DNA of 64,000 bases from RHKX01 sp963820055 (GTDB taxonomy: Bacteria > Actinomycetota > Thermoleophilia > Solirubrobacterales > 70-9), in assembly GCA_963820055.1 (NCBI GenBank), contig CAWFYJ010000003.1, forward strand, positions 955,764-1,019,763. The letters are read 5' to 3'. Under the pieces are notes generated by a model. It was not told the origin of the DNA and did not search any database. It saw only the letters and a list, made by a program, of their open reading frames with translations. Positions 37,463 through 45,648 of this stretch are shown here, piece after piece. Position 1 is the stretch's first letter. Every line of letters begins with the position of its first letter. The position numbers and the translations under genes were made by a program.

Positions 37463-38215
37463 GAACGACCTCCGAGCATTGCGATGACTCGCTCGGCGAC
37501 CGCGCGGCCGGAGAACTGTTGCTGGCCGGTGATCAGGTTGCCGTCCGCCACCGCGAACGGCGCCCAGAGACCGTCTTCGACGTAGTCGGCGCCGCGCTCC
37601 CGCGCCGCGTCCTCGATCCGCCACGGCTGGATCGTCTGCCCGGCCGCCTCGTTGGCGGCATCTTCCTCCCCGTTCGAGAAGCCGGTCATCCGCCTGCCCT
37701 CGATCAGGGCGGTGCCGTCGGGGAGCTCCAGGTCGATCAGCGCCGAGACGCCGTGGCAGAGCGCCGCGGTCGGCCGCCCGGCCTCGTGGAAGCGCGGCGA
37801 TTGCCGCCTGCAGGTCGGGGTTACCGCGGAACTGGAACATCGGAGCCTGTCCGCCGCAGACGACGATCGCGTCGAAGTCGGCCGGGTCGAGGTCGGCGAG
37901 CCGCGGCGTGTCGTCGAGAATCTTCGGGAGGTCGGGGTCCTCGAGGAATCCGCGGGACAGGACGTCCGCCGCCGAGTAGCCGCTCTCGTCGCGGGGGTCG
38001 GAGAGGCCGTCGACCTCCACCCTCCCCCCGTCCGGGCTCGCGACGGTCACGTCGTATCCGGCCTCGCGGAACTCGTACCAGGGGTGCACCAGCTCCGATG
38101 CCCAGAACCCGACCGGCCAGCCGGTCACCTCCGAGACGGTCGGGTTCGCGACCACCATGAGGATTCGCTTCTTCTCTTCGCTCACTTTGAGACTCTCGCT
38201 CTCATTTCGTTTCAT
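37459..38215 (-). CDS. DJ-1/PfpI-family protein (class I glutamine amidotransferase-like), frame-broken
   Basis: N-terminal part: KKRILMVVANPTVSEVTGWP, ELVHPWYEFREAGYDVTVAS, ADFDAIVVCGGQAPMFQFR. An extra base at about 37793 breaks the frame; the adjacent frame continues FHEAGRPTAALCHGVSAL with the nucleophile Cys after A-L, then MTGFSNGEEDAANEAAGQ and AVADGNLITGQQQFSG. Rejoined length about 251 residues, as usual for Hsp31-like glyoxalase III / protein deglycases. It likely removes methylglyoxal or repairs glycated groups. Divergent from the TetR gene and probably repressed by it. Confidence 0.82.
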
Positions 38216-38223
38216 ACTCGTAA

Positions 38224-38241
38224 CGATACGTTAGCGTATCG
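38224..38241. promoter_or_regulatory. Palindromic operator between DJ-1-like and TetR genes
   Basis: CGATACG (38224-38230) and CGTATCG (38235-38241) are perfect inverted arms around TTAG, eight bases from the DJ-1-like start and five bases before the TetR start. Position and symmetry fit a TetR operator controlling both genes. Confidence 0.72.
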
Positions 38242-38246
38242 GATGC

Positions 38247-38808
38247 ATGGGCCGACCGAGAGACGAAGAGATCGACGACGCGGTGCTCTCCGCGACGCTC
38301 ACCTTGCTCGCGCAGGGCGGATACGAGGGACTGACGCTGAGCGCGGTCGCCGAGCGGGCCGGGACCACCCGCCCCGCCATCTACCGGCGCTGGGAGGACA
38401 AGGCCGACCTGGCGACGGCGGCGATCGCATCGATGTCGGAGGCCGTCGAACGTCCGCCGACCGACGACCCCCTCGCCGATCTCGTCGCCGAGCTCGAGGC
38501 GTTTCGTCGCGGGATCTCGCGGCCGCACGGGACCGCGCTCGCCGCGACGATGCTGCTCGAGGGGACCGACGATCGGCCTCGTCCGCCGCTACCGCGAGCG
38601 GATCGTCAGCCCGCGTCGCCGGCGCCTCCGCGAGATCCTCGAGCGGGCCCGAACGTCCGGTGCGATCGATCGGCGGGCCGACCTCGAACTGGCGGTCAGC
38701 ACGCTCGTCGGGTCCTGGTACGGCTACGCGGTTGCCGGGGAGAAGCCGCCGCGCGACTGGGCCGAGCGAACAGCCCGCCACAGCTGGCGCGCGCTCGGCG
38801 GCGCCTGA
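38247..38808 (+). CDS. TetR-family regulator, frame-broken
   Basis: N-terminal DNA-binding domain: AVLSATLTLLAQGGYEGLTLSAVAERAGTTRPAIYRRWEDKADL (about residues 12-55) is typical TetR. An extra T at 38573 breaks the frame; removing it continues as GLVRRYRERIVSPRRRRL, ILERARTSGAIDRRADLELAV and LVGSWYGYAVAGEKPP, ending ARHSWRALGGA at 38808, the usual TetR_C ligand domain, for about 186 residues. It probably senses a reactive compound and represses the DJ-1-like/F420-reductase-like operon. Confidence 0.82.
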
Positions 38809-39121
38809 CGCTCGGAGGGGCTCCGGCGCCTACGTCGCCGTCGCCGTCGCGGCGGAGGATCTCGATGATCTCCCCCACCGCGTGGTCGCGCTCGATGGGG
38901 TGTCGCAACGGCCGCTCGCCGTTGAGCCGGTAGGTGTTCCGCCTGCCGACCTTCGTCCGTTGCAGGTAGCCCTCATCCACGAGGTCGGCGACGATCCGCT
39001 GGGTCGCGCCCTCGGTTATCCCGACCTCCAGCGCCACGTTCCGCAGCAGCGCATCGGGGTCCCGCGCGAGGCAGATCAGCACGTGGGCGTGGTTCGTCAG
39101 GAATGTCCAGTCCTTTGCCAT
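38696..39121 (-). CDS. Winged-helix (MarR-like) transcriptional regulator
   Basis: A 141-residue protein. MAKDWTFLTNHAHVLICLA, LLRNVALEVGITEGATQRIV and DEGYLQRTKVGRRNTYRLNG form one winged helix, followed by RPLRHPIERDHAVGEIIEIL. This small regulator type often stands next to membrane or carbon-uptake genes; here it is divergent from the dab operon and probably controls it. The last 113 bases overlap the TetR gene on the other strand with Arg-rich sequence; a slip in the CGACGG repeat near 38837 would instead end it at TAG there, so the tail is doubtful. Confidence 0.75.
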   Translation of the reverse strand: MAKDWTFLTNHAHVLICLARDPDALLRNVALEVGITEGATQRIVADLVDEGYLQRTKVGRRNTYRLNGERPLRHPIERDHAVGEIIEILRRDGDGDVGAGAPPSVRRRRARASCGGLFARPSRAAASPRQPRSRTRTRRAC

Positions 39122-39152
39122 GCCCGAAATCTACTCATCCGGCCGGTTATCT

Positions 39153-39192
39153 ATGTGTCAGAACATCTATTTTGTAAAATGGGTATTATAAT
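39153..39192 (+). promoter_or_regulatory. AT-rich control region of the dab operon
   Basis: In the 104 bp between the divergent regulator and the operon, GC content drops sharply. ATCTAT occurs twice as a direct repeat (39149 and 39165), ATGT-N6-ACAT (39153-39166) is an inverted repeat, and TATAAT (39187-39192) is a perfect -10 box facing the operon. No clear -35 lies 17 bases upstream, which suggests activator dependence. TGTAAA (39173) and TTTACA also form an inverted pair. Binding by the adjacent regulator is inferred. Confidence 0.55.
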
Positions 39193-39225
39193 TTACATAT
39201 TGGCCGCTGGATGAAAGGAAACCCG

Positions 39226-39495
39226 ATGGCAGCGACGGCAGCAACCAGGCAGGAAGAGCGGGGCTCGGTGGGAGAGCGCCTCTGGGCCGCTCCTCCTCCC
39301 GACCGCACGGTTCCGACGATCCCGAGGGGCGCACGGGCGGTTCCCGCCGCCGAGGTCGCAGCACATATCGAGCGCGAACTGAGCGCCGGGCGCTCGCTCT
39401 ATTGCATCGTCCGCGATGCGTTCGTCGTGGAGCGGGTCTCGGAGTTCGATGGTCGCTGCCTGCTCACGGGGTGGGGTCGGAGGAGCGGCCGATGA
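39226..39495 (+). CDS. Small protein at the head of the dab operon, unknown function
   Basis: An 89-residue protein (ATG 39226, preceded by AAAGGA). The N-terminal half is charged, the middle has IPRGARAVPAAEVAAHIEREL and the C-terminal half SLYCIVRDAFVVERVSEFDGR, ending LLTGWGRRSGR. No family is recognised. Its stop overlaps the dabB start (ATGA). Because it leads the operon and is translationally coupled, it is likely a regulatory or assembly subunit of the carbon-uptake system. Confidence 0.55.
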   Translation: MAATAATRQEERGSVGERLWAAPPPDRTVPTIPRGARAVPAAEVAAHIERELSAGRSLYCIVRDAFVVERVSEFDGRCLLTGWGRRSGR

Positions 39496-41030
39496 GCTTC
39501 GAGCGCGGGCCGGTCCAGACCCTGGCGGGCGGGATGTTCGTACTTGCGGCCGCCGCCGTCCTCGCCGCGGTGATCGCCGGCGGCGCGTTCTCCGTCTCGG
39601 CGGGGCCTGAACTGCGTTTCACGGGCGCCTCCTCGGCCGTCCTCTTCGCCATCGCCGCGCTCGGGCTGATCGTCGTCGCCTTCACCACCCGCTATTGCAT
39701 CGACGATCCCGGCCGGGCACGCCTGCTGTGGCTGATGGTGGCCGCGGCACTGAGCGCGGGAATCGTCGCCACCGCCGCCGATCTGCTGACACTCGTGGCC
39801 GCCTGGGTGACGACCACTGCGATCCTCGCGGCTCTACTCGCCCATCGCAGCGACCTCGGCATCGTCAGGGTGGGACGGCGGCGCTCACTGGGAGCTCTCG
39901 CCGCGACGGACGCGATGCTCCTTGCGGCGACGGCCATCATCCTCTCGGTCGCCGGCAACGTGAGGCTCGACGAACTCGGTTCAGTGGCCGACAGCTTGGC
40001 CGGTGCATCGGTTCTCGGCTTCGACTCCGCCACGCTCGTGGCGCTCCTGATCGTCGGCGCCGCCGTCGGCCGCTGCGCGCAGATCCCCTTCGGAGGGTGG
40101 CTGCCCGCGACGCTCACGGCCCCCACTCCAGTCTCCGCGCTGCTTCACGCCGGAGTGGTCAACGGTGGAGCGCTACTCCTGATCGGGCTGGCGCCACTCG
40201 TCTTCGGCGAAGGGTCGGCCGTCTGGCTGCTGTTCACGATCGGCTCGGCGACGATGCTCTGGGGAACGGGCCAGATGGTCGCCAGGCCCGACGTCAAGGG
40301 CGGCCTGATGCTGTCCACCCGCGGGCAGATGGGGTTCATGCTGCTGCAGTGCGCGGTTGGGGCATTCGCGGCGGCGCTCTTCCACCTGATCGCCCACGGC
40401 ATGTACAAGGCGTACCTGTTCCTCGGCTCCGGCGGGGCCATCGCCGAGCAGCGGGAGCTCGCGGGCTCGCCACGCAATCCGATCCCGCCCGCACGCGGGT
40501 GGAGAGCGGCACGAGAGGCGGCCGTCTCCCTCGTGACCCCGGCTCTTGCCATCTCGATCGCCGTCGCCGCGCTCGCGCCCGCCCTTGCCGAAACGACCTC
40601 CGGACTCGTCCTGCTTCTCTTCGCCTACGCCACCGGGGCACAGGCGACCTGGTGGTGGCTGCGCTTCCGCGAGCCGCACGGCCGGACCGTCTACGCCGGC
40701 CTGCTGGCGCTGCTCGCCGGCTCAGGCGCCTATGTCGCCCTGCTCTGGCAGGCCAAGGAGCTGTTCTCGATCGACCCCGTGTCATCGCCCGTCCCGGCAG
40801 TGGCCCTCCTGCCGGTCCTCGCGCTGGCGGCGTCGGCGACGGGTCTGAAGTGGCTCGCCGCCGCCGGCGTGAAGATCGGCGGATCGGGCGGCCGGGGCCG
40901 GCGACTCAGACGCCGCGCCTACGCGATCGCGCTCTCCCTCGGCACCTGGTCGCCGCGCCGACCCTCCTTCGAGCCCGCGATCGAGATCTCACGCATCGAA
41001 CCCGACCACGCGCCATTGGAGGCCCGATGA
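39492..41030 (+). CDS. dabB: DabB-like proton-channel subunit of a dissolved-inorganic-carbon pump
   Basis: A 512-residue membrane protein with about 13-14 helices of the NuoL/MrpA-type antiporter family. PTPVSALLHAGVVNGGALLLIG and FHLIAHGMYKAYLFLGSGGAI are the conserved helix-7/8 and histidine motifs of proton-pumping subunits; LRFTGASSAVLFAIAAL lies nearer the start. In DAB systems DabB couples the membrane proton gradient to DabA. It is followed by DabA with an ATGA overlap and GGAGG before the start, which makes the assignment reliable. Confidence 0.88.
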   Translation: MSFERGPVQTLAGGMFVLAAAAVLAAVIAGGAFSVSAGPELRFTGASSAVLFAIAALGLIVVAFTTRYCIDDPGRARLLWLMVAAALSAGIVATAADLLTLVAAWVTTTAILAALLAHRSDLGIVRVGRRRSLGALAATDAMLLAATAIILSVAGNVRLDELGSVADSLAGASVLGFDSATLVALLIVGAAVGRCAQIPFGGWLPATLTAPTPVSALLHAGVVNGGALLLIGLAPLVFGEGSAVWLLFTIGSATMLWGTGQMVARPDVKGGLMLSTRGQMGFMLLQCAVGAFAAALFHLIAHGMYKAYLFLGSGGAIAEQRELAGSPRNPIPPARGWRAAREAAVSLVTPALAISIAVAALAPALAETTSGLVLLLFAYATGAQATWWWLRFREPHGRTVYAGLLALLAGSGAYVALLWQAKELFSIDPVSSPVPAVALLPVLALAASATGLKWLAAAGVKIGGSGGRGRRLRRRAYAIALSLGTWSPRRPSFEPAIEISRIEPDHAPLEAR

Positions 41031-43696
41031 ACGTCATGACCGAGGAACCCCCTGTGCGGCCCGACGAAGGTGGCGGCGCAACGGCCGCGACGATCACGAA
41101 CGGGGATGCGGCCGTCATCCGCGCCGAAGTCGGCAGTGCGTCCGACGTTCTCTTCCCGCTCTGGCCGCTGGAATCCGTCATCGCCGTCAACCCGCTCGGG
41201 AATCTGGACTCGGAGCCGTTCGAGTCCGCCGGAACCACCGTCGCCGCCGCACTCGGCGCCGCCTGGCTTCCCGGCGCCGGCTACCTCGCTGCAGCGCGCG
41301 ACGACGGCCGGATAAGCGACGAGGACATCGAGGCCGCGCTGCTTCGCGCCGCATCCGAGGGTCGGCTCACCGGCCGGCCGGGAGCTTTCGACTCCCCGGT
41401 TGAAGACGGCGATACCGACAGCGGGACCGATCCCGTCACCGCCGAGGTTTCGAAGTGGTGTGCGGCCTTCCTCGACGACGGCCAGGCGACCTGGCCGATG
41501 CCGGGGCGAGACGAGGGTCTCTACAGCGCCTGGAAGTCGCTCGTGGCCGTCGATCCGACGTCCCGCCGTCTCGGAGGCGGCGACCTGCGCGAGCGAGCCG
41601 GGCATCTGCCCGCCCTTCCCGAAGCGGCGCTCGGACAGCTCCTCGGCGAACTCGGTGTCGAGCCCGGCGAGCGCCCCGAGGCAATCCGGCGCCTGCTCGG
41701 GCGCTGTCCCGGGTGGGGCAGCGCGATCCGTTGGCGCAGCGAGCGGACGCGGGGCGGGCACCCGGCCGACCTCGTCGACCTCTGTGCGATCGTCGCGTTC
41801 TACGTCGTCGCCTTCGAAGGTGCGCTCGACCTCGCTGCACGCGGGGAAGGGGCGGCCGACGAGCGCGTCGTCCTTCTCGAGGCGCTCGAGTGGCACTGGC
41901 GTGACCGCCTGCTCGCGAAGCTCGGCGGCGACGTTCACCGCGAACTCGCCCGCCCAGACGCGCAGGCGGTGTTCTGCATCGACGCCCGGTCCGAGGGCAT
42001 CCGACGTCACCTCGAGGCGGCGGGGAACTACGAGACGGTCGGCTTCGCCGGCTTCTTCGGCCTCGCTGTCAGCAACCGCCCGCTCGGCGCTCCCGCCGGA
42101 GTCGCCCAGTGCCCGGTTCTCGTCGAGCCCGGCGCCGAGACGACCGAGTCCCCGCTGCCCGGCAGCGAGCGCGAGGCCGAGCGCTGGCTGGCGCGGAGGC
42201 GGAGCCGCGCCGCGACGATCGAGGCCTTCCACCGGACGAAGAACGACCTCTCATCGAAGTTCGCCCTTGCGGAGCTGACGGGTTGGTTCCTCGGGCCGCT
42301 TGCCGCAGCCCGCACGCTCGCTCCCGGCAGGGCGATCCGCCCGGCGGTGAAGCCGGCTACCGAGCCGGTCGTGAGCCGGCCGAGCCGCGAACAGGCCGAG
42401 GCGGAGGCGGCGAGCATCGAGCGGGAGGACCTCCTGACGCTGGCTCGGGTCGTGCTCGGTCGCGGCGCCCGGCGGATCGCGGAGGTGGATGTCGAAGCGC
42501 TGCGCCGGCAGCTCGTCTCGTCCGAGGGGCTGGAGATTGCGGCGCCGCCCCGGGTTCGGTCCCGGCGCTGGGCGGAGTTCCTCGCCGAAGCGGACCGGAT
42601 GATCGACCCCCGCAGCCACGAGGAGCTGGTCGCGCGCATCGGCTCGGTCGGGATGACCGAGGTCGACCAGATCGGCTGGGCCGAGGTGTCGCTTCGGATG
42701 ATGGGGCTGACCGAGAACTTCGGGCGGATCGTCCTCCTCTGCGGTCACGGCAGCACGAACGTCAACAACCCCTACGGCTCGGCCCTCGACTGCGGGGCCT
42801 GCGGCGGCAACCAGGGAGGTCCGAACGCCCGGGTCGCAGCAGTCCTCCTGAACTCCCCCTCCGTTCGAACCGGGCTCGCCGAGCGCGGGATCGACATCCC
42901 AGCCGACACGGTGTTCGTAGCCGGCCTCCACGACACCGCCACGGACGAGGTCGAGATCTTCGATTTCGACCAGGTGCCGGTGACCCATCGCTCCGATCTC
43001 CTTCACCTCCGCCGCGATCTCGCCCGCGCCGGCCGGGCGCTGGCCGAGGAGCGGGCCGCCCGGCTTCCGGAGGGCCACACGAGCAAGCCGCGGACCCGGT
43101 CCCGGGACTGGGCGCAGGTGCGCCCCGAATGGGGGCTCGCCCGGAATGCGGCGTTCATCATCGGCCCGCGCGATCTGACTGCCGGCCTCGATCTCGAGTG
43201 CCGAACGTTCCTGCACAGCTACCGCGCTGATGCCGACCCGGACGGTTCGGGCCTGGAGACGATCCTCACGGCGCCGCTGGTCGTCGCTGAGTGGATCAAC
43301 CTCCAGTACTACTTCTCGACCGTCGATCCAGAGGTCTTCGGAGCCGGGGACAAGACGCTTCACAACGTCGTCGGCCTCCACGGCGTCCAGACGGGCTCCG
43401 GCGGCGACCTGCGGATGGGCCTGCCGAGACAGTCGGTGTTCGCGGGCGATCGGGCCTACCACGAGCCGATGCGCCTCCTGGCCGTCGTCGAGGCACCCCG
43501 GGAGCGGATCAAAGGAATCGTCGATCGCAATCCCGTGCTGAGAGAGATGCTCGGAGGCGGCTGGGCGGCGCTGTGCGCGAGATCCGGCCCCGGCGAGCCC
43601 TGGTTCCGGCTTCGCCGGGACCTCGAATGGGAGCAATGGAAACCCGCCGGCGAGCTGATCGCGGGCACGGACGAGGGAGGCCGAGATGACGCGTGA
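41027..43696 (+). CDS. dabA: DabA-like zinc protein of a dissolved-inorganic-carbon pump
   Basis: An 889-residue cytoplasmic protein of the DUF2309/UPF0753 family. The beta-carbonic-anhydrase-like zinc residues are all present: Cys317 and Asp319 in AVFCIDARSEGIRRHLE, His574 in LLCGHGSTNVNNPYGSALD and Cys589 in DCGACGGNQGG; the His-to-Cys spacing of 15 matches known DabA. It converts CO2 to bicarbonate one way, energised by DabB. A spacer of 254 residues lies between Asp319 and His574. Its end overlaps the PII-like gene by 11 bases. Confidence 0.92.
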   Translation: MNVMTEEPPVRPDEGGGATAATITNGDAAVIRAEVGSASDVLFPLWPLESVIAVNPLGNLDSEPFESAGTTVAAALGAAWLPGAGYLAAARDDGRISDEDIEAALLRAASEGRLTGRPGAFDSPVEDGDTDSGTDPVTAEVSKWCAAFLDDGQATWPMPGRDEGLYSAWKSLVAVDPTSRRLGGGDLRERAGHLPALPEAALGQLLGELGVEPGERPEAIRRLLGRCPGWGSAIRWRSERTRGGHPADLVDLCAIVAFYVVAFEGALDLAARGEGAADERVVLLEALEWHWRDRLLAKLGGDVHRELARPDAQAVFCIDARSEGIRRHLEAAGNYETVGFAGFFGLAVSNRPLGAPAGVAQCPVLVEPGAETTESPLPGSEREAERWLARRRSRAATIEAFHRTKNDLSSKFALAELTGWFLGPLAAARTLAPGRAIRPAVKPATEPVVSRPSREQAEAEAASIEREDLLTLARVVLGRGARRIAEVDVEALRRQLVSSEGLEIAAPPRVRSRRWAEFLAEADRMIDPRSHEELVARIGSVGMTEVDQIGWAEVSLRMMGLTENFGRIVLLCGHGSTNVNNPYGSALDCGACGGNQGGPNARVAAVLLNSPSVRTGLAERGIDIPADTVFVAGLHDTATDEVEIFDFDQVPVTHRSDLLHLRRDLARAGRALAEERAARLPEGHTSKPRTRSRDWAQVRPEWGLARNAAFIIGPRDLTAGLDLECRTFLHSYRADADPDGSGLETILTAPLVVAEWINLQYYFSTVDPEVFGAGDKTLHNVVGLHGVQTGSGGDLRMGLPRQSVFAGDRAYHEPMRLLAVVEAPRERIKGIVDRNPVLREMLGGGWAALCARSGPGEPWFRLRRDLEWEQWKPAGELIAGTDEGGRDDA

Positions 43697-44009
43697 AGGA
43701 CTGACGCCGATGACCAAGGTCGAGCTGGTGGTGCGCGGCGGGGATGCGCGCGCCGCACGGGAGCTGCTCGGCAAGTCGGGGGCCAGCGGCTATACCGCCG
43801 TCTCCAACGTTTCGGGGCTGGGACATCACGGCTATCACGAGGGCCGGCTCCTGTTCAACGACGAAGCCGTCCTCGACCTCCTCATCGCCGTCGTGCCCGA
43901 GGAACGAAGCGACGCGCTGATCGCCGGCCTGCGGGTGTTCCTCTCCGACAAACCCGGCGTGATGTTCGTGTCCGACGCCTATGTGAGCCGGCCGGAGTAC
44001 TTCGCATGA
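43686..44009 (+). CDS. PII-like regulatory protein of the dab operon
   Basis: A 107-residue protein: TKVELVVRGGDARAARELLGKSGASGYTAVSNVSGLGHHG, then EAVLDLLIAVVPEERSDALIAGLR and DKPGVMFVSDAYVSRPEYF. The fold is that of PII/CutA-like signal proteins, as found beside DabA and carboxysome systems; the segment SNVSGLGHHGYHEG corresponds to the T-loop. It should sense a nucleotide or bicarbonate-related ligand and tune DabAB. Overlaps both neighbours. Confidence 0.82.
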   Translation: MTREGLTPMTKVELVVRGGDARAARELLGKSGASGYTAVSNVSGLGHHGYHEGRLLFNDEAVLDLLIAVVPEERSDALIAGLRVFLSDKPGVMFVSDAYVSRPEYFA

Positions 44010-45154
44010 GCGGATGGCGGCCCAGCGCCACCGTCGGGATGGTCGGCGCCGGCCAGCTCGCGCGGATGACCCAGCAGGCGGCGATCGGTCTCGGCATCGA
44101 GCTCCGCCTCCTCGCGGGCGGCGATGAGGACTCGGCGGCGACGGTGACCGGAACCGTTCTCTACGGGAACGCATCCTCGTACGCCGATCTCCGGAAGCTC
44201 GCCGAGGAAAGCGACGTCGTGACCTTCGACCACGAGCTGATCCCCAGCGAGCACCTCGCGAGACTCGAGGCGGAGGGATTCGACCTGCAGCCCCCGCCCC
44301 GCGCGAAGCTCGCCGCTCAGGACAAGCTGCACGCGCGCGAGCTCCTCGGCGGCTGCGGCTTCCCGGTCCCGGAGTTCACCGCCGTCGGCTCCGCCGCTGA
44401 GGCCGTGGCGGCGGCCGAGCGGCTCGGATGGCCGATCGTCCTGAAGCGCCGGCGCGGCGGCTACGACGGGCGCGGGGTCCGAGTGGTCGCCGACAGGGCG
44501 GAGCTGGAGGCGATCGAGTTCGACGAGGACGGCTGGCTCGCCGAGGAGCTCGTCCCGATCGAGATGGAGGCATCCCAGCTCGTCGTCCGCTCCAGCACCG
44601 GAGAGCTCGCCGCCTATCCACTCGCCCGGACCGTCCAGCGAGACGGCATCTGCGTCGAGACCGTGGTCCCTGCCGGTCTCTCGGCCGCCATCGCCGAGCG
44701 CTGCCGTGAGCTCGCGATCGGGATCGCCGAGACGATCGGCGCCGTCGGAGTCATGGCGGTCGAACTCTTTCTCACGCCCGAGGCGGAAGTGATCGTCAAC
44801 GAGCTCGCCCTGCGACCGCACAACACGGGCCACTGGACGATCGAGGGCTGCGAGACCTCGCAGTTCGAGAACCATCTCCGCGCCGTCCTGGGCTGGCCGC
44901 TCGGTCCGACCCGGCAGCTCGCCCCTGCGGCGGCTATGCGCAACCTCCTCGGCAGCGACTTCGAAGGGCCCTCGCAGGTGGCCGCCGCCCTGGCGGTCCC
45001 CGGCGCCCACGTCCATCTCTACGGCAAGAAGCCGGCGCCGGGCCGAAAGCTCGGCCACGTGACGACGCTCGGAGACGAGTCCGAGGAGGCCCGGCGAAGG
45101 AGCCGGGAGACGATCGAGATCCTGCAACCAGAGGAGGTCAAGTGTCCGGAGTGA
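44006..45154 (+). CDS. purK: 5-(carboxyamino)imidazole ribonucleotide synthase
   Basis: A 382-residue ATP-grasp enzyme. VGMVGAGQLARMTQQAAIGLG at the N-terminus, WPIVLKRRRGGYDGRGVRVV (ATP-binding Lys-rich loop), EELVPIEMEASQLVVRSSTG and NELALRPHNTGHWTIEGC with TSQFENHLRAVLG are PurK signatures. It makes N5-CAIR from AIR, ATP and bicarbonate in purine synthesis. Starts at an ATG overlapping the PII-like stop by four bases; shares 13 bases with purE. Encoded within the dab operon, so the bicarbonate-consuming step is co-expressed with the bicarbonate pump. Confidence 0.95.
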   Translation: MSGWRPSATVGMVGAGQLARMTQQAAIGLGIELRLLAGGDEDSAATVTGTVLYGNASSYADLRKLAEESDVVTFDHELIPSEHLARLEAEGFDLQPPPRAKLAAQDKLHARELLGGCGFPVPEFTAVGSAAEAVAAAERLGWPIVLKRRRGGYDGRGVRVVADRAELEAIEFDEDGWLAEELVPIEMEASQLVVRSSTGELAAYPLARTVQRDGICVETVVPAGLSAAIAERCRELAIGIAETIGAVGVMAVELFLTPEAEVIVNELALRPHNTGHWTIEGCETSQFENHLRAVLGWPLGPTRQLAPAAAMRNLLGSDFEGPSQVAAALAVPGAHVHLYGKKPAPGRKLGHVTTLGDESEEARRRSRETIEILQPEEVKCPE

Positions 45155-45648
45155 GAGTGAGCGTGGCGATGGGGTCGGACTCCGATCTGCCCGTGATGCG
45201 GCCCGCGGCCGAGGCGCTCGGTGAGCTCGGTGTCGAGAGCGAGCTTCGGGTGGTATCCGCCCATCGGACGCCGCACGAGATGATCGCGTTCGCCGAGGGC
45301 GCGGCCGACCGTGGGATCGAGGCAATCGTCGCCGGTGCCGGGGGCGCAGCGCATCTGCCCGGCATGATCGCGGCGGTGACACCGCTGCCGGTGATCGGGG
45401 TGCCAGTGCCCCTCGCCCACCTCGACGGCCTCGACTCGCTGCTCTCGATCGTGCAGATGCCCCGTGGGGTTCCAGTCGCGACGGTCGCCATCGGTGCCGG
45501 CCGCAACGCCGGCATCCTCGCGGCGAGGATCCTCGCAACCGCGGACCCGGCACTCCGCGGCCGGCTGCTCGAGCTGCGCGACCGAAGCCGGGGAATGGCG
45601 CTCGAGGCAGACGAGCGCGTCCGCGCCGAAGCGAAGGGCGGTAGTTGA
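45142..45648 (+). CDS. purE: N5-carboxyaminoimidazole ribonucleotide mutase
   Basis: A 168-residue protein starting GTG behind GAGGAGG. VSVAMGSDSDLPVMRPAAEAL, LRVVSAHRTPHEMIAFAEGA and IVAGAGGAAHLPGMIAAVTPL are the class I PurE signatures; LDGLDSLLSIVQMPRGVPVAT completes the active site. It converts N5-CAIR to CAIR, the step after PurK. Its stop TGA shares its A with the ATG of the enoyl reductase. Confidence 0.95.
   Translation: MSGVRVSVAMGSDSDLPVMRPAAEALGELGVESELRVVSAHRTPHEMIAFAEGAADRGIEAIVAGAGGAAHLPGMIAAVTPLPVIGVPVPLAHLDGLDSLLSIVQMPRGVPVATVAIGAGRNAGILAARILATADPALRGRLLELRDRSRGMALEADERVRAEAKGGS

Noticed and set aside
39695..41026. In-frame upstream extension of dabA through dabB
   Set aside because: It reads through dabB in another frame; the ATG at 41027 has a strong ribosome site and the ATGA overlap.
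42251..43774. Open frame antisense to dabA
   Set aside because: DabA motifs on the plus strand are complete; the antisense reading is charged low-complexity sequence.
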